In this document: positions 34,174 to 46,010 of the stretch, piece after piece
Layout of the letters: each line of letters opens with the position of its first letter
Numbering within the stretch: position 1 is the stretch's first letter
NCBI GenBank assembly: GCA_024291935.2
Contig: CM044312.1
Coordinates: 47,126,001-47,190,000, forward strand
Source: Okapia johnstoni
Taxonomy: Eukaryota; Chordata; Mammalia; Artiodactyla; Giraffidae
DNA: 64,000 nt
Direction: 5' to 3'
Position numbers and translations under genes: made by a program
Notes under the pieces: generated by a model
The model's database searches: none
Told to the model about the DNA's origin: nothing
Seen by the model: only the letters and a program-made list of their open reading frames with translations

Positions 34174-36039
34174 AGACACACACATGACATAAAGAGTCCC
34201 AATAGGTACCATGGATTTTGAACTCTTCCTGAATTTCCATCAGATATCTTTATATAATGATAGAAGTAAAGTGCATTTCATAGGCACTCATAAATGCAAT
34301 CCAGAAGTAGATTATATACATCTCTGCTCATACAAATTAAGAGCTAACTGTGATAAGTGGCTGGGGTGGCAGGGAGAAGTAGGAACATTTGGGATTGTTC
34401 AAAGCATTCTAGATTTGGGGAGGTGGGTAACATATGATTTTCTGGAATAGCCTCCACTATCCTGAATATTTTCATGAAACATATCTCCTAGAAGAACAAT
34501 CCCAGGACTACACAGGTAATAATAAGGTTTTTCAATGTGTTTCATGCTCTTTCCTACTCATAGGAATTAGGTCCCTTTCAGGACACACCTCCAAGGAGGT
34601 GCAGGTCCCCTGCTGGGCTGCATGAAGGAGGAAGAAAGATGTTTATGAAGGAGCCAGGAAGAGGACAGGTTGCCTGTGCCAAGAATGGAGCGTCTTTTAT
34701 GTTCTTTGATAACTCTGAGATTTCCCCTTCCTATTCCTTTCTCCTCATCTATTAATGAGAATGAACTACATCCTGGCCTTTAATCATTGATATCATTTCA
34801 TATACACTTTTTCATTATCCTCATCTCTCTTTTGCTCCTTCAAACATCTGTTTCCCAGACCCGCTCTTTAGAATTGAGTGTATACATGGCAGCTTTCCCC
34901 ATCTCTGAGCCATGGAGCTAAATTTCCTATGCACCTTCAAGCATTAAATTGAAAATTAAGCTAAATGTACCATATTTTGTTATAATTACAGTTTAGAAAA
35001 AAAATCCTTGTTAATTAGGTATCCAAGAAAGTTATGTGGCCCATATGCTATGTAGGAATTTATAGTCCAGAGTAATAAAGTTTGGTAATAAAGGAATAGT
35101 GATGAGTGAAAGGGACAAATGTAAATTAACATTCCCCCAAATAAATCAAACAGTTTAGAGAACTGGGCCATTCATGGCAACCACATGCAACTAGTTATAA
35201 TTGCTAGTTTCCAAGTGTCTGATATTAGTTTCCTTAAAAAAAAAATTTTTTTTTTTAAAAACAAATAGACATGATTTGAAGCTTAACATTCTGGTATCAT
35301 TTGACAGTCACAGAGTTGCTGAGACTGCCACAAAAATTATTCTAATTATTCGAATAGAGTCTTTGGCATTGGCCTAGATAATGATAGGAATTAGTGAGTT
35401 TTACCTAGACAAGGTCCCTTCCTTTGAGGAATTTATCCTCGACAACTATCTGCCCTGGCCTGAGCTACACTGGGATCAGTCTCTCTTCACTGACCCAGCA
35501 GAGTCCCTTGGCTGATGATGATGACTGACATCATGTTTCAAGGGCTTTTTCTGAGCCAGGTCCTGCACTGAGCTCTTTATATGCATTCTTTTCATTCTCA
35601 CAGTCTTTAAAGGGAGTGTATTTCATAAGTTTTTTTCAGTTGTAAGGACAAAAAATTTCAACTAGAAATGACTTCCTAAGTGATTAAAAAAAACAATGAG
35701 TTGTCTCTAGGGAAATAAGTTCTAAAGGTAGAGCAGCTTCAGGATTGGTGAATTTATCGCTTGTCACCATTAAGAATCTGGATTCCTGTCTCTTTGCTCA
35801 ACTGCTTGCAGTGTGTGACATTGTCTTTGGGTTGGCCCCCTTCAGGGTCATGAGATGACTACCACAATCTCAGGGGCTGCATTCTTCATGTCAACTCCCA
35901 GAGGAAGCAGAGAGGACCCAGTTTTCCTTGCATTTCATTTTTCTTAGAGCCAGCTTCTGCCTTTTGCAGAAGATTTTTATGGTATGGCATGGAGGCGGGC
36001 AGAAACAGATGTTGAGTAGACAGTCAATTATATATACTA
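34174..36039. other. Unique DNA, no gene seen
   Basis: Repeat-poor. An A10T11 self-complementary tract lies at 35236-35256. A short MIR-like antisense piece (AGGTCCTGCACTGAGCTCTTTATATGC) is near 35560-35586. Small frames (34211-34450, 34434-34625) have no recognisable motif. Confidence 0.5.
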
Positions 36040-36215
36040 TAGGTAGACCTTACCATTATCCCCATTTTATGGATAAGGAAACTGAAACTGAGAAAAGTTA
36101 AGTAACACACGCAGCCTCTCGCTGCTAATAAGTGGTAAAGCTGGGGTTTGAACTAAGGCAGTTTGACTTTACAGTACATGTTCTTACCCACTGCACTAAA
36201 CTGCTTGGCCATGGT
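36040..36215 (-). repeat. MIR SINE
   Basis: Antisense MIR in order: CCATTATCCCCATTTTATGG, GATAAGGAAACTGAAACTGAG, AAAGTTAAGTAACAC, TAAGTGGTAAAGCTGGGG, TTTGAACTAAGGCAG and TTCTTACCCACTGCAC. Confidence 0.9.
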
Positions 36216-36479
36216 AAATAGTTTCCTAACTCTGAATGCGGACTTGGAGTCAGTTTAAGTGAAAGAAACAGGTAAAAGCTGTTTTTCATTTTTCTCATTT
36301 TTATTTTTTCCCTTAGAAGTGCCTCTCCCCAGGATCCAGTCCTGGATCCCACACGTACAGGATTCTAGGAGAGTCTATGAGAGGGGCAATGAACTTGCTG
36401 TTGGAGCGAGGGTAGCTTCCCAGAAGTGTTACAGTATTTCTACTGAGATCTGAAGAACCCGGAAGATTAACTTCATAAA

Positions 36480-36725
36480 ATAACTCATGCGTATGTAATG
36501 TACAGTATTGTGAACTACAGTTAATAATACTGTATTGTATATTTAAAAGTTGCTAAGGGAATAGATCTTAAAAGTTCTCATGAGATTAAAAAAAAGTGTA
36601 ACTGTGTATGGTGATGAATGTTAACAAGATTTATTTCACAATATATGCATATATTGAATCATTATGTTGTATACTATAAACTAATGCAATATTTTATGTT
36701 AATTATATCTTAAAAAAGAAAAATT
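36480..36725 (+). mobile_element. Ancient L1 3' UTR fragment
   Basis: ATGTACAGTATTGTGAACTAC, AGTTAATAATACTGTATTG, AAAGTTGCTAAGGGAATAG, CTTAAAAGTTCTCATGAG, GGTGATGAATGTTAACAAG and TTGAATCATTATGTTG follow the 3' UTR of L1MA-type elements in sense orientation, ending AAAAAAGAAAAA. Confidence 0.85.
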
Positions 36726-36838
36726 ATCTGGGTGGAAAAGTGTGTGTGTGAATATCTGTTAGATAAAGTGTTTTAAGGAGAGGAAGCAGCAAAAAAGAAA
36801 AAATGGGAGAATGGGGTACATTTGGAAAACTTAAAGTA

Positions 36839-36906
36839 TTGGGTTGGCCGAAAAGTTCATTTGGGCTTTTAGTGGGAAAACCCAAATGAACTTATGGCCA
36901 ACCCAA
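36839..36906. mobile_element. Mariner MITE, near-perfect palindrome
   Basis: Short non-autonomous mariner derivative. The left arm TTGGGTTGGCCGAAAAGTTC and ATTTGGG pair with the right arm CCCAAAT and GAACTTATGGCCAACCCAA around a loop of about 15 bases. The TA dinucleotides at 36837-36838 and 36907-36908 are the Tc1/mariner target duplication. The arms differ at only a couple of positions, so a transcript would fold into one long hairpin. It resembles bovine mariner-derived repeats (TTGGGTTGGCCAAAAAGTTC-type ends). Confidence 0.93.
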
Positions 36907-36908
36907 TA

Positions 36909-38919
36909 GCTCAGAATAACGTGGATCAAACACAAAGCCTGGTATAGTTGAGAGATAAGACTCTAGAAGTAAAAAAAAGTGAACCATTAAAGATATTATT
37001 AAGCACACTAAGGAGTTTGAACTATATCGTTATATCAATGGTCACTGATTAAGAATTTTTAGCAGAAGAAAGACTTTATCAGAATAAAATTTTGGCAAGA
37101 TCTCACTGACTGCAGGGTGGAGAGTGGATTCCTATAGTATTAAGGTGGTGATAACACAGGAGGAGGCAGGCCAATAGCTGGCTAATTTAAGTGCCCCACC
37201 CTTGAGTACTACCTGGGGCCCTCCTGTGGCCAACTCTGTTGGCTGACTTATCAGCCATTCCCAGTTCCCTTGTCCACATCCCACTTTAGAGACTGAAAAA
37301 TTCAGATGCTTACTTTTCCAGCCATTTATCTACGGGTGATCATGTGACACAGTTTGACTATGGGCTTCTGGAAGAGTTTACCTTCTTGCCTGGAGCCATC
37401 TTCTGAACCCTGAAGAGACATGACTAAGGATGAATGCCTACACTAAGCAGGATGGAAGGGGCCTAGGTCCCTGATAACATCACAAATTCTTCAAACCAAA
37501 GAGGCTACCTTGTTCAGCAAGCAATAAATGTGCTTACAGCTGAAGTCATTTTTGCTGACCTCTTCTGTTACTCACAGCAAAAATCATTCCCAGGAAAGTG
37601 GCATGCATTAATCCAATACAAGGGATTTCAATTCTCTATTTCATTTTGATTGTGTATACACTTTTTGAATTCTTCACTCAAGAGAAAGAAGTTTCAAGAG
37701 TGTGCTCATTACACTGACAGGTTGGAAGACAGAAGTCTACAATGCTTCCACTCTCTTTAGGATAAAATGTGCCTGTGCAGTGCAGTACCTGTTTGGCCAG
37801 TTTGGAGAAGGCCTGGTCAGTTCCTTCAGCTGTGGCTCCATTTCTTGCTGCCCACTTTTGGCATGGCATTGCAATGAAGTCCATTTGGCCTGCGACTGGA
37901 CCTGAGGGACCACAAGCAATAGTAGTGAGGATCATGAAGTTGTTTTTTTTTTTAAAGCATCTTGAAGTTTTAATAAGGCTTCGTGTTTGGAAAAAAATAT
38001 TACTTACAACATGCTTTTCCTTTAAGCAATTTATGTTAATAGAAAAGTGTCCTAAAGAAAAATTAGACACAGCAGTGGGGCATGTTATATTTTTCTCAAA
38101 CAGACACGGCACTTTTATTACAATCCTAATGAAATGTATACCCATAAAAAGTGCATTCCCTGCCCCCTACCCCCATAAGTTAAATATGGCTGACAGTCAT
38201 GTGTAGAGAATATCCGAGCCAACTTCACTGAATAACGTGTCGTCTGAGGTCTGCCATCACCTGACAGGATAAAGCTAATCCGAATCGACTGCATGCCATG
38301 TTTTTATGACATGGAGCTATTGAAAAGTACAGGAATAATTAACTGGAAATGTAATGGAGGAAGCTCTCTCTGAGCTTGGGCTGTCACAGAGCGTAACACC
38401 TGATATGGCTTCCCTGAGCACCAGACTCACTGCAATAACACTTTTTATGCTACTTTCTTGAGAAACTGGTGACTCAAGTCGTCCATCAGTGCAATTTGTT
38501 CTGAAGAGAACATGACAGCTGTGGCAGGTACCAAACAGAGGTGCCTTGTTCCTCTGAGTGACACTAATTATGGGTAAGGGCTTTGTAAACATGCCTCTCT
38601 GTTCGAGGGAAGTGAACAACATATAGTAAAGCACCAGCATAACCAAAATGACGTCCATAAATAAATAGAAAATAACGGCACTTTTCTAATTGAATGCAGA
38701 TAGGTAAATAAATCAGGAGGCACTTAAGCCTGCTTTGGATACAATGAGTCATTTTCTACTCCTTGACAAAGTGAAAAAGGCAATTGGCTCTTGGAGTTTA
38801 CCCAGATGTGGCATGCTGGAAAGGCGGCTTTCCACCTCTACAGCTGCTATCTCAATGAAAATTGTGTATACGGTTACAACACACATAGCTGTGTGCTTAT
38901 ATGGGTTTGTGTGCAAGTC
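36909..38919. other. Repeat-free unique DNA, exon-like ORFs unproven
   Basis: Two kilobases without a recognised repeat. Both strands hold overlapping long frames: 155 codons on - (37678-38145) and 145 codons on + (37769-38206). On the - strand a 113-base segment (37789-37901) is bounded by AG upstream and GTAC downstream, as an internal exon would be, but the upstream pyrimidine tract is poor. A second - strand frame of 113 codons is at 38317-38658. I recognise no protein family. I therefore record candidates only and call no gene. Confidence 0.35.
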
Positions 38920-40571
38920 ACAGAAATGGTATGGACCTAACAGAAGCAGAAGATATTAAGAAGAGGTGGCAAGAATACACAGAAGAACTGTACAAAAAAG
39001 ATCTTCACAACCCAGATAAACACGATGGTGTGATCACTCACCTAGAGCCAGACATCCTGGAATGCGAAGTCAAGTGGGCCTTAGAAAGCATCACTACAAA
39101 CAAAGCTAGTGGAGGTGATGGAATTCCAGTTGAGCTATTTCAAATCCTAAAAGATGATGCTGTGAAAGTGCTGCACTCGATATGCCAGCAAATCTGGAAA
39201 ACTCAGCAGTGGCCACAGGACTGGAAAAGGTCAGTTTTCATTCCAATCCCAAAGAAAGGCAATGCCAAAGAATGCTCAAACTACCGCACAATTGCACTCA
39301 TCTCACACGCTAGTAAAGTAATGCTCAAAATTCTCCAAGCCAGGCTTCAGCAATACGTGAACCGTGAACTTCCAGATGTCCAAGGTGGGTTTAGAAAAGG
39401 CAGAGGAACCGGAGATCAAACTGCCAACATCCGCTGGATCATCGAAAAAGCAAGCGAGTTCCAGAAAAACATCTATTTCTGCTTTATTGACTACGCCAAA
39501 GCCTTTGACTGTGCAGATCACAATAAACTGTGGAAAATTCTGAAAGAGATGGGAATACCAGATCATCTGATATGTCTCTTGAGAAACCTGTATGCAGGTC
39601 AGGACGCAACAGTTAGAACTGGACATGGAACAACAGACTGGTTCCAAATAGGAAAAGGAGTACGTCAAGGCTGTATATTGTCACCCTGCTTATGTAACTT
39701 ATATGCAGATACATCATGAGAAACACTGGGCTGGAAGAAGCACGAGCTGGAATCAAGATTGCTGGGAGAAATATCAATAACCTCAGATATGCGGATGACA
39801 CCACTCTTATGGCGGAAAGTGAAGAAGAACTAAAGAGCCTCTTGATGAAAGTGAAAGAGGAGAGTGAAAAAGTTGGCTTAAAGCTCAACGTTCAGAAAAC
39901 TAAGATCATGGCATCTGGTCCCATCACTTCATGGGAAATAGATGGGGAAACAGTGGAAACAGTGTCAGACTTTATTTTTTGGGGCTCCAAAATCACTACA
40001 GATGGTGACTGCAGCCATGAAATTAAAAGACGCTTACTCCTTGGAAGGAAGGTTATGACCAACCTAGATAGCTTATTTAAAAGCAGAGACATTACTTTGC
40101 CAACAAAGGTCCATCTAGTCAAGGCTATGGTTTTTCCAGTGGTCATGTATGGATGCGAGAGTTGGACGATGAAGAAACCTGAGCGCCGAAGAATTGATGC
40201 TTTTGAACTGTGGTGCTGGAGAAGACTCTTGAGGGTCCCTTGGACTGCAAGGAGATCCAACCAGTCCATCCTAAAGGCGATCAGTCCTGGGTGTTCATTG
40301 GAAGGACTGATGTTGAAGCTGAAACTCCAATACTTTGGCCACCTCATGCGAAGAGTTGACTCATTGGAAAAGACCCTGATGCTGGGAAGGGTTGGGGGCA
40401 GGAGGAGAAGGGGACGAGAGAGGATGAGATGGTTGGATGGCATCACTAACTCGATGGACACGGATTTGGGCAGACTCCGAGAGTTGGTGATGGACAGGGA
40501 GGCCTGGCGTGTTGTGATTCATGGGGTCGCAAAGAGTCAGACACGACTGAGCAACTGAACTGAACTGAACT
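38920..40571 (+). mobile_element. BovB LINE, best-preserved copy
   Basis: A 1.65-kb 5'-truncated BovB beginning at the linker before the RT domain (NGMDLTEAEDIKKRWQEY). It runs to the canonical 3' end (GTCAGACACGACTGAGCAAC, then ACTGAACTGAAC). It is less mutated than every other copy in the window and is likely one of the youngest insertions. The apurinic endonuclease domain that should precede the RT is missing because of 5' truncation. I could not identify a target-site duplication with confidence. Confidence 0.96.
38931..40558 (+). pseudogene. BovB reverse-transcriptase ORF, one frameshift
   Basis: RNA-dependent DNA polymerase of an RTE-clade LINE, which would reverse-transcribe its RNA at a nicked chromosomal target. 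The first open frame (to 39719) holds GDGIPVELFQIL, FIPIPKKGNAKECSNYRTIA, motif A FIDYAKAFD (39483-39509) and motif B GVRQGCILSPC (39657-39689). The second (39716-40558) holds the catalytic motif C YADD (39788-39799), then [30 protein letters not shown] and [21 protein letters not shown] single missing G near 39708 (CAGATACATC where the family has CAGAGTACATC) separates the frames. No other stop is seen across about 540 codons. Lacking the endonuclease, a promoter and a continuous frame, it is not a functional gene. Confidence 0.93.
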
Positions 40572-42271
40572 CCCTCTACTTATCAATAAATTTTATGTTA
40601 CGGCATTCCTTTTGAATGGTTTGGCACTCTGGCATTTAACTAGAGAAGTGACAAACATGATGATTATTTACCCAGGCTAGCCCACCAAAGATAAGCTGAA
40701 CTTGAACACAAATAAACCCACTGGGCAATTAATAGGCCTGTGGACATCAGTTAACCTGAGAAGATACACTCATCTAATGTAGGTAGTTAGACTTGCATTC
40801 AGGTGTAAGCGAGAGAAAAACCAAGATAACAGCTTGGACTGATTGAAATTCCTTTGTCTCCTGTGAAAATATAGGCAGATGGTTCAGGGTACCTATGATG
40901 CTCAGGGGGTCAGGTAGCCAGACTTTCTGTACTATGCTGTTTCACCATGGATGGTCCACACCCCAGGGTCATCACAGTGAGTGCTGTGTTTCAGCAACAG
41001 GATGGAGACCACCTGACAAGGGCACACCTGCATGTTTTTCGGTCAGATTCCTGGAAGCTACCACATGACCCTTGTCACTGGCCAGAGCTAAGTCATATGG
41101 CTACATCTAGCTGCAAAGGGCTGATGATGTGTCTCCATCCTTGGAGGCAAAGAACGTTATTACTCTAAAGAAATGAACATGGATGCTGACAGGACTACTG
41201 GTAAGCTCTGCATCCATGTTCCTACTGAGCAAGAAAGCTGTTTTGTAGTTTGTAATAGATAAAACCTCCTGCTTCCCTGGACCATTCCCATTTTCCTCAT
41301 TCTTTCCCTAAATCCCTCACTAAAACCACAGAAAGAAATACTTGATTTAGGCCAAGAAACAAATCCTAAATGGAAGAATTTTTCTTACTCTCCAGAGAGG
41401 GATGATGGGAAGGCTGCACTGCTGGTTCCTTCTTTCCAAATCTTACTTTGCTGATGTCCAAATTCCATCACACATCTTTCTTCAGTGTGAGTCTAGATCA
41501 AAAAGCAACTTCCTCTAGGAATAACTTTCAATGTCTATCAGCTTTTTACACTTTAATTTGAATGCGTTTTCTGAGTTTCCTATCTATTCTTGAGAGCAGA
41601 AGTCTTTACTAGAAGAAAATGAGGTTGGGACTGCCTATCTAATTTACTGGAGATGAAGGGAGGTATATTAAATTAGATATTTGTATGAATTTTTTAGGAT
41701 TTGGCTATTCGCAGTCTTTGGTTAAGAATTATATTAACCTGGATTTTTTTTTTTTAAAAGGAACACTTTTTTCCATGGGGTCTTTTTTCATTTAAGCAAT
41801 TAAATGATAAAGTAGAAAATATTACCCTAAACCTTCTCTTCCTTTCCTGCTGAGTTTTTATTTCTCTGTTTAGAGATGCATGACTTTGTTTGTGTGAGTA
41901 TATATCAGTTAGGAAATGTACTTTGAGGGCATGGAGTGTATGCATTAGAATTATTCTATGTATGACAAGAGCTAAGTAAATACAGTATTGTGCCAGGAGT
42001 TCATTGCGGAAGCAATTGCTTGGAACAGCATTTAGTGCCACTCTATCCAAGTCAGAGCTTTCATTGAAGAATTCTCGGAAGTGGCTATAGCTCATAAAAG
42101 GGAGGAAAGATTTCTAAAATGAAAGGAGAGGGCATTTTGGGCAGTGATGAGCTGAGCAGGGTAGATGAGCAGAATTCAAGCTCACATCACCATATTCAGT
42201 GTGTGCTGATTGACAGCAGAGGAGGAAGCCAGGTGAAGGAAACCCATGTTGGATTCTACAGTAAAGGAGCT
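40572..42271. other. Unique DNA, no gene seen
   Basis: No young repeat recognised. The T9 run near 41745-41754 and the 113-codon - strand frame at 41754-42095 have no supporting features. Confidence 0.5.
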
Positions 42272-42478
42272 GATAGCCTTTTACTGAGCACCTGCTGTAT
42301 GGCATATATTCTCCTAGGTGTCTCAGAAACAGACTTTCATTTAGGCTTCACACAAGCACAGTTATCTAGTTTCACAGATGAAAAAACTGAGACCAAAAGA
42401 AATGAAAGACAAAGTAAAAACTGGGGCTTGAATACACTCTGCTGACTTCACAGGTTCTGTCTACTATACCTCACAGGG
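42272..42478 (-). repeat. MIR SINE
   Basis: Antisense: TTTTACTGAGCACCTGCTG, TTTCACAGATGAAAAAACTG, AGACCAAAAGAAATG, CTGGGGCTTGAATACACTC and TTCTGTCTACTATACC follow the reverse complement of the MIR consensus. Confidence 0.82.
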
Positions 42479-43690
42479 TCTGACACAAGAGAGGCAGAAA
42501 AGATGAGCTCGTCAAGTGGTTTAACCTGGGGCTCCTGCTGATAGCCCTCACATCTCCCACTCCAAGTAGTTATACTTACATCAAAACTGGGCCAGCTGCT
42601 TTGTCTCCAGGACTTGATATGGCCTTTAGCAGCTGGGGAGGCCAGTGATGATGCATGGCAAGTGGCAGGATCTTTAGTGGTTCTTGGATATCAATACTGG
42701 TCACCACTTCCTAGCAGATGGGACAAGGCCTAGGAGCTCTAGTGGTTAACCAAGGCCTGTCATTTTCTTTTTAGGCATTGTCTTGGTTCCCAATTAGCCA
42801 GGAGATTTGTTTTGCTTTTAAGTCACGAACATCCCAGCTGTCAAAGTCTTTCCTTACCAAACATCTGCAGCCATCCTGCCTTGGGCCATGAACTCATCTG
42901 ATCTCTTACTCCAAGCTGCCTCAAATTTGACCTGGTCTTGGCCATGAGAACTTCAATGAAAGGCTAAGTGGTAAAGTGGTATTTGTGAGTCAGTCTTCCC
43001 TCTGAGTCAGAAATAAAACAATGCCTCAGCATATTAGAGGGAGTATGGGGCCAACCTGTGATGAAACCCAAAGGACTCTTCCCCCTTCATTCTTCTGGGA
43101 TCTGAAGTGACTTGTAATGTATATTGAGAGTCTATTTTTGGTGAGAGTAAGGATAAAACTCTGGAGCAGCCAGATAAAGTCATTTTCCCTTCTTTCTTCC
43201 CTCCCTCCCTTCTTTTTCTTTCCTTCACTCTTTTTGGCTTTATACTTGTTCCAAAACAGTAAAACTTAATCATTTAAGAATTTATATTTCTCCTTAACAG
43301 TTTGATCAAGGAACTTATTCATAATATCAATTCTGTTATTTAGTAAAACTGGATAGAATGGGAAAAAATACTGGGTTAGAAGCAAATAAACTGAAAACCA
43401 AACAAACAAAACCAAAGAAACTCAAAAAGTTTTTGAGTGGTGACTTGACAAATGGAGAACTGAAAGCTCTCAGGCAAGTCACAAAGTTGATGAAACTTCA
43501 TTTCCCCAAAGGAAACACAAAGACGAACTTGTTGCACCTCCTCTACAGCAGTGTTATCAGACACTCGTGAAATAATCTGTGCGAAAATACTTGGTAAACT
43601 AAAGTGTGCCAAGAACATGGTTGGTAGCTTAGGTTCTGCCTTCAGACAGGTCTGGGAGCAATTTTTATGTGGCGTGACTTGGGAAACTGA
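42479..43690. other. Unique DNA with a polypyrimidine tract
   Basis: A CT-rich tract (CCCTTCTTTCTTCCCTCCC and following) lies at about 43186-43235. No gene is recognised. Small frames at 43358-43570 and 43376-43618 oppose each other and have no motifs. Confidence 0.5.
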
Positions 43691-43900
43691 TCTTAGTGGT
43701 TCTCAACTTGGGGCAATTTTAATGCTGTCCCAAGGATGTTTAGCTACGTTCTGGAGACATTTTTGGTTGTTGCACCTTGGAAGGTAGGATGCTGCAGCAT
43801 CTAATGTGCAGAGGCTAGGATTGCTGCTGGACATACTACAGTGCCCAGGACCGCCTCCATAACAAAGATTATCTGACTTCAATATCAACAGTGCCCACAT
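43691..43900 (+). mobile_element. MER20 hAT-Charlie element
   Basis: Near full-length non-autonomous MER20: AGTGGTTCTCAACTTGGGG, GTTTAGCTACGTTCTGGAGAC, ATTTTTGGTTGTTGCACC, AGGATGCTGCAGCATC, GGACATACTACAGTGCCC, AGGACCGCCTCC and ATCAACAGTGCCCAC occur in family order. MER20 is an eutherian family of which some copies act as hormone-responsive enhancers in endometrium. Nothing here shows that this copy does. Confidence 0.9.
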
Positions 43901-45649
43901 TAAAAAAAACCTATTTTCTCTTTAAAAACCTCAATAGAGTATTTATTGGACAGAGCTGTCATGCAAGTTGAATAAAATAACACAACTAAATCATAGGTGA
44001 GTGCCTAGCATGTGTTAAGTGCTTATGGAAGTTATTCTGTGTTCAAAGCTCCTGTAGTTGCTCTCTCCCCAGAATCCTTTCTCCTTGTTTGCAACCCTTA
44101 ACTATCGATCCTTCCTAAACTTACATCAGTGAATATTCATACAGCTGTGGTTGCCTAGTATTCACTGCCCTTCTTTAAGACCATACACCAATTTCCTTTT
44201 CGAGAACTTCTTTTTCTCAGTTATATGAGTTCCTGGTAGGAATATTAAACTAGACATTTCTCTCTTAAAGATGTGAAAGAGGCTATATTCTTCTTCTCCC
44301 TGTCCATGCACAGCTGGAGAGTGGTCATGTGACCTGACCTTGGCCAATCAACCAATCTCTTCCAAGAGGTTGACTCCTGAGCTTAAGAAGTGATGAAAAA
44401 TTGTAGCAGTGTGCTGGTCTTGGGGTTTCTGCTGTTACATGTATGCTGCTTCCCCACTCCAGAGTCCCTTGGTTCCTGTCTTTTCCAGTGACTATTCTTC
44501 AGCCTCTGGGGGCCCCACTAGCATTCCCACAGCTTTCCAATACATTTCCAGAATTGGTTCTTTTTGTGGCAATTGAAACTCTTGACTGATCACTTATCCA
44601 CCAATGACCCAATGAATAGAACCATAGGAATGTATGTATTACGTCTGTTGGTAATGGAGATAAGGATGGGGGCATGGGTCAGAAACCTAGGTGGTAGCAA
44701 AACAGGGAAAAACTTCTAAATGTAATTTTCCCAGTAGCATTGTAACAATACTCAGTTTCAAGTTCCAGAGCTCACATTCTTTATCAAAGTAAAAGCTCAA
44801 TCTTCCTCCTTCAGCCAAGTCCTTATCAATAAACATAAATCAGCAAAGTGTATTAACTCTGTCCTGTGGTGAACCCTTTACATTTGGCTAAAAGAATTGG
44901 GTTACAATATGACTTAAAATATTGATTTAAGCAAATTCTCAGAAGTACATGGTACATTTATTGTAAAATACACATCTGAAACTGTCCTCTTTTTTTTCCA
45001 TTTTATCTTTTGTGTTTGCCAGATCCTATTTTAATATCTGTATAGAACTGAAACTTACATTTTGTGTCCATTTGGGAATAGTGCAGCCAAGCAATGACAC
45101 TGGCTAGTGATAAGTATGAGGAAGAACAATTAACATATTCATTAACTGTTGTCCTTATGTTGTTTCTCTGGACTAGAAGTGTGACAGTTTGAGAAAAAAA
45201 AAAAATCCAATGAGCTTAACTTTCTGTTTTGAAACAATAGCTTAATAGCTTATATTTGTTCAGTGGTTTAAAATTTGTAAGGCATTTTTTTTTTAAAGAA
45301 AGAAATGGAAAATTTTATTTGAGTCAATCTGAGGACTGAGCATTTTTCAGTTTGCAAAAAATATTGTGCATGTATATCTTTTCTCATTGGAAATTAGAAT
45401 GAGAAGTCTAAGGAGCTTGGATTTTCTTAGGGTAGAAAAGACAACATTTGAAACAAAAGTTCAGAGCTTTAGTTCTTGAATTTGTCATTCATCCTCAGTA
45501 CTAACAGTTATTCCAAGTTTAGGTTGGATAGCAAGATCATATACGTATTTATATGTATTTGTAAAGTCAAATTATGCATTTACATGTGCCCATGATAGAT
45601 CATCTGCATGATCACTGAGGCATAAAAAGGAAAACTGGATAAATAAACT
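43901..45649. other. Unique DNA, no gene seen
   Basis: AT-rich with A/T runs near 45193-45205 and 45286-45295. 44160-44360 has a faint old-repeat look (GTCATGTGACCTGACCTTGG, CCAATCAACC), which I cannot assign. No coding signal. Confidence 0.5.
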
Positions 45650-45850
45650 TTACAAATTTTTAAAAATTTATATTTTTAATTGAAGTAAAGGTTTATAATG
45701 TGTTATTTTCAGGTGTACAGCAAAGTGATTCAGTTATATATATATGTGTGTGTATATGTGTATATATATGTATACACATATATATATCTCTTTTTCAAAT
45801 TCTTTCCCTTATAGATAATCACAAGATGTTGAGTATAGTTCTCTTCATGC
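45650..45850 (-). mobile_element. Ancient L1 3' end with TA/TG-rich simple repeat
   Basis: TTTATAATGTGTTATTTTCAG, GTGTACAGCAAAGTGATTC, and after the simple repeat TCAAATTCTTTCCCTTATAG and ATGTTGAGTATAGTTCTC. This is the antisense L1 3' UTR seen also at 31655 and 62350. An (AT)/(GT)/(TATG) mixed repeat at 45736-45789 grew inside it. Confidence 0.85.
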
Positions 45851-45924
45851 GAATTAGAAAATAAGATCATTAAGTCTCTGAGGAAGCCAGTTAGAAGTTC
45901 AACTGAGCCCTGAGGCTCAATTTT

Positions 45925-46010
45925 CCTCTCTCTAAAGTGGGGGTAATAATAGTAATTATTTCAGCTGATTGTTTGATTAAATGAGACCATGTGTGTAAGG
46001 AGTTTCAAAT
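45925..46010 (+). repeat. MIR SINE fragment
   Basis: TTTCCTCTCTCTAAAGTGGG, GGTAATAATAGTAATTATTTC and GTTTGATTAAATGAGACC match the central and 3' MIR. Confidence 0.65.

Noticed and set aside
38901..40558. Functional reverse transcriptase gene
   Set aside because: The frame is broken by one base, the endonuclease domain is missing and there is no promoter. It is a dead LINE copy despite good preservation.
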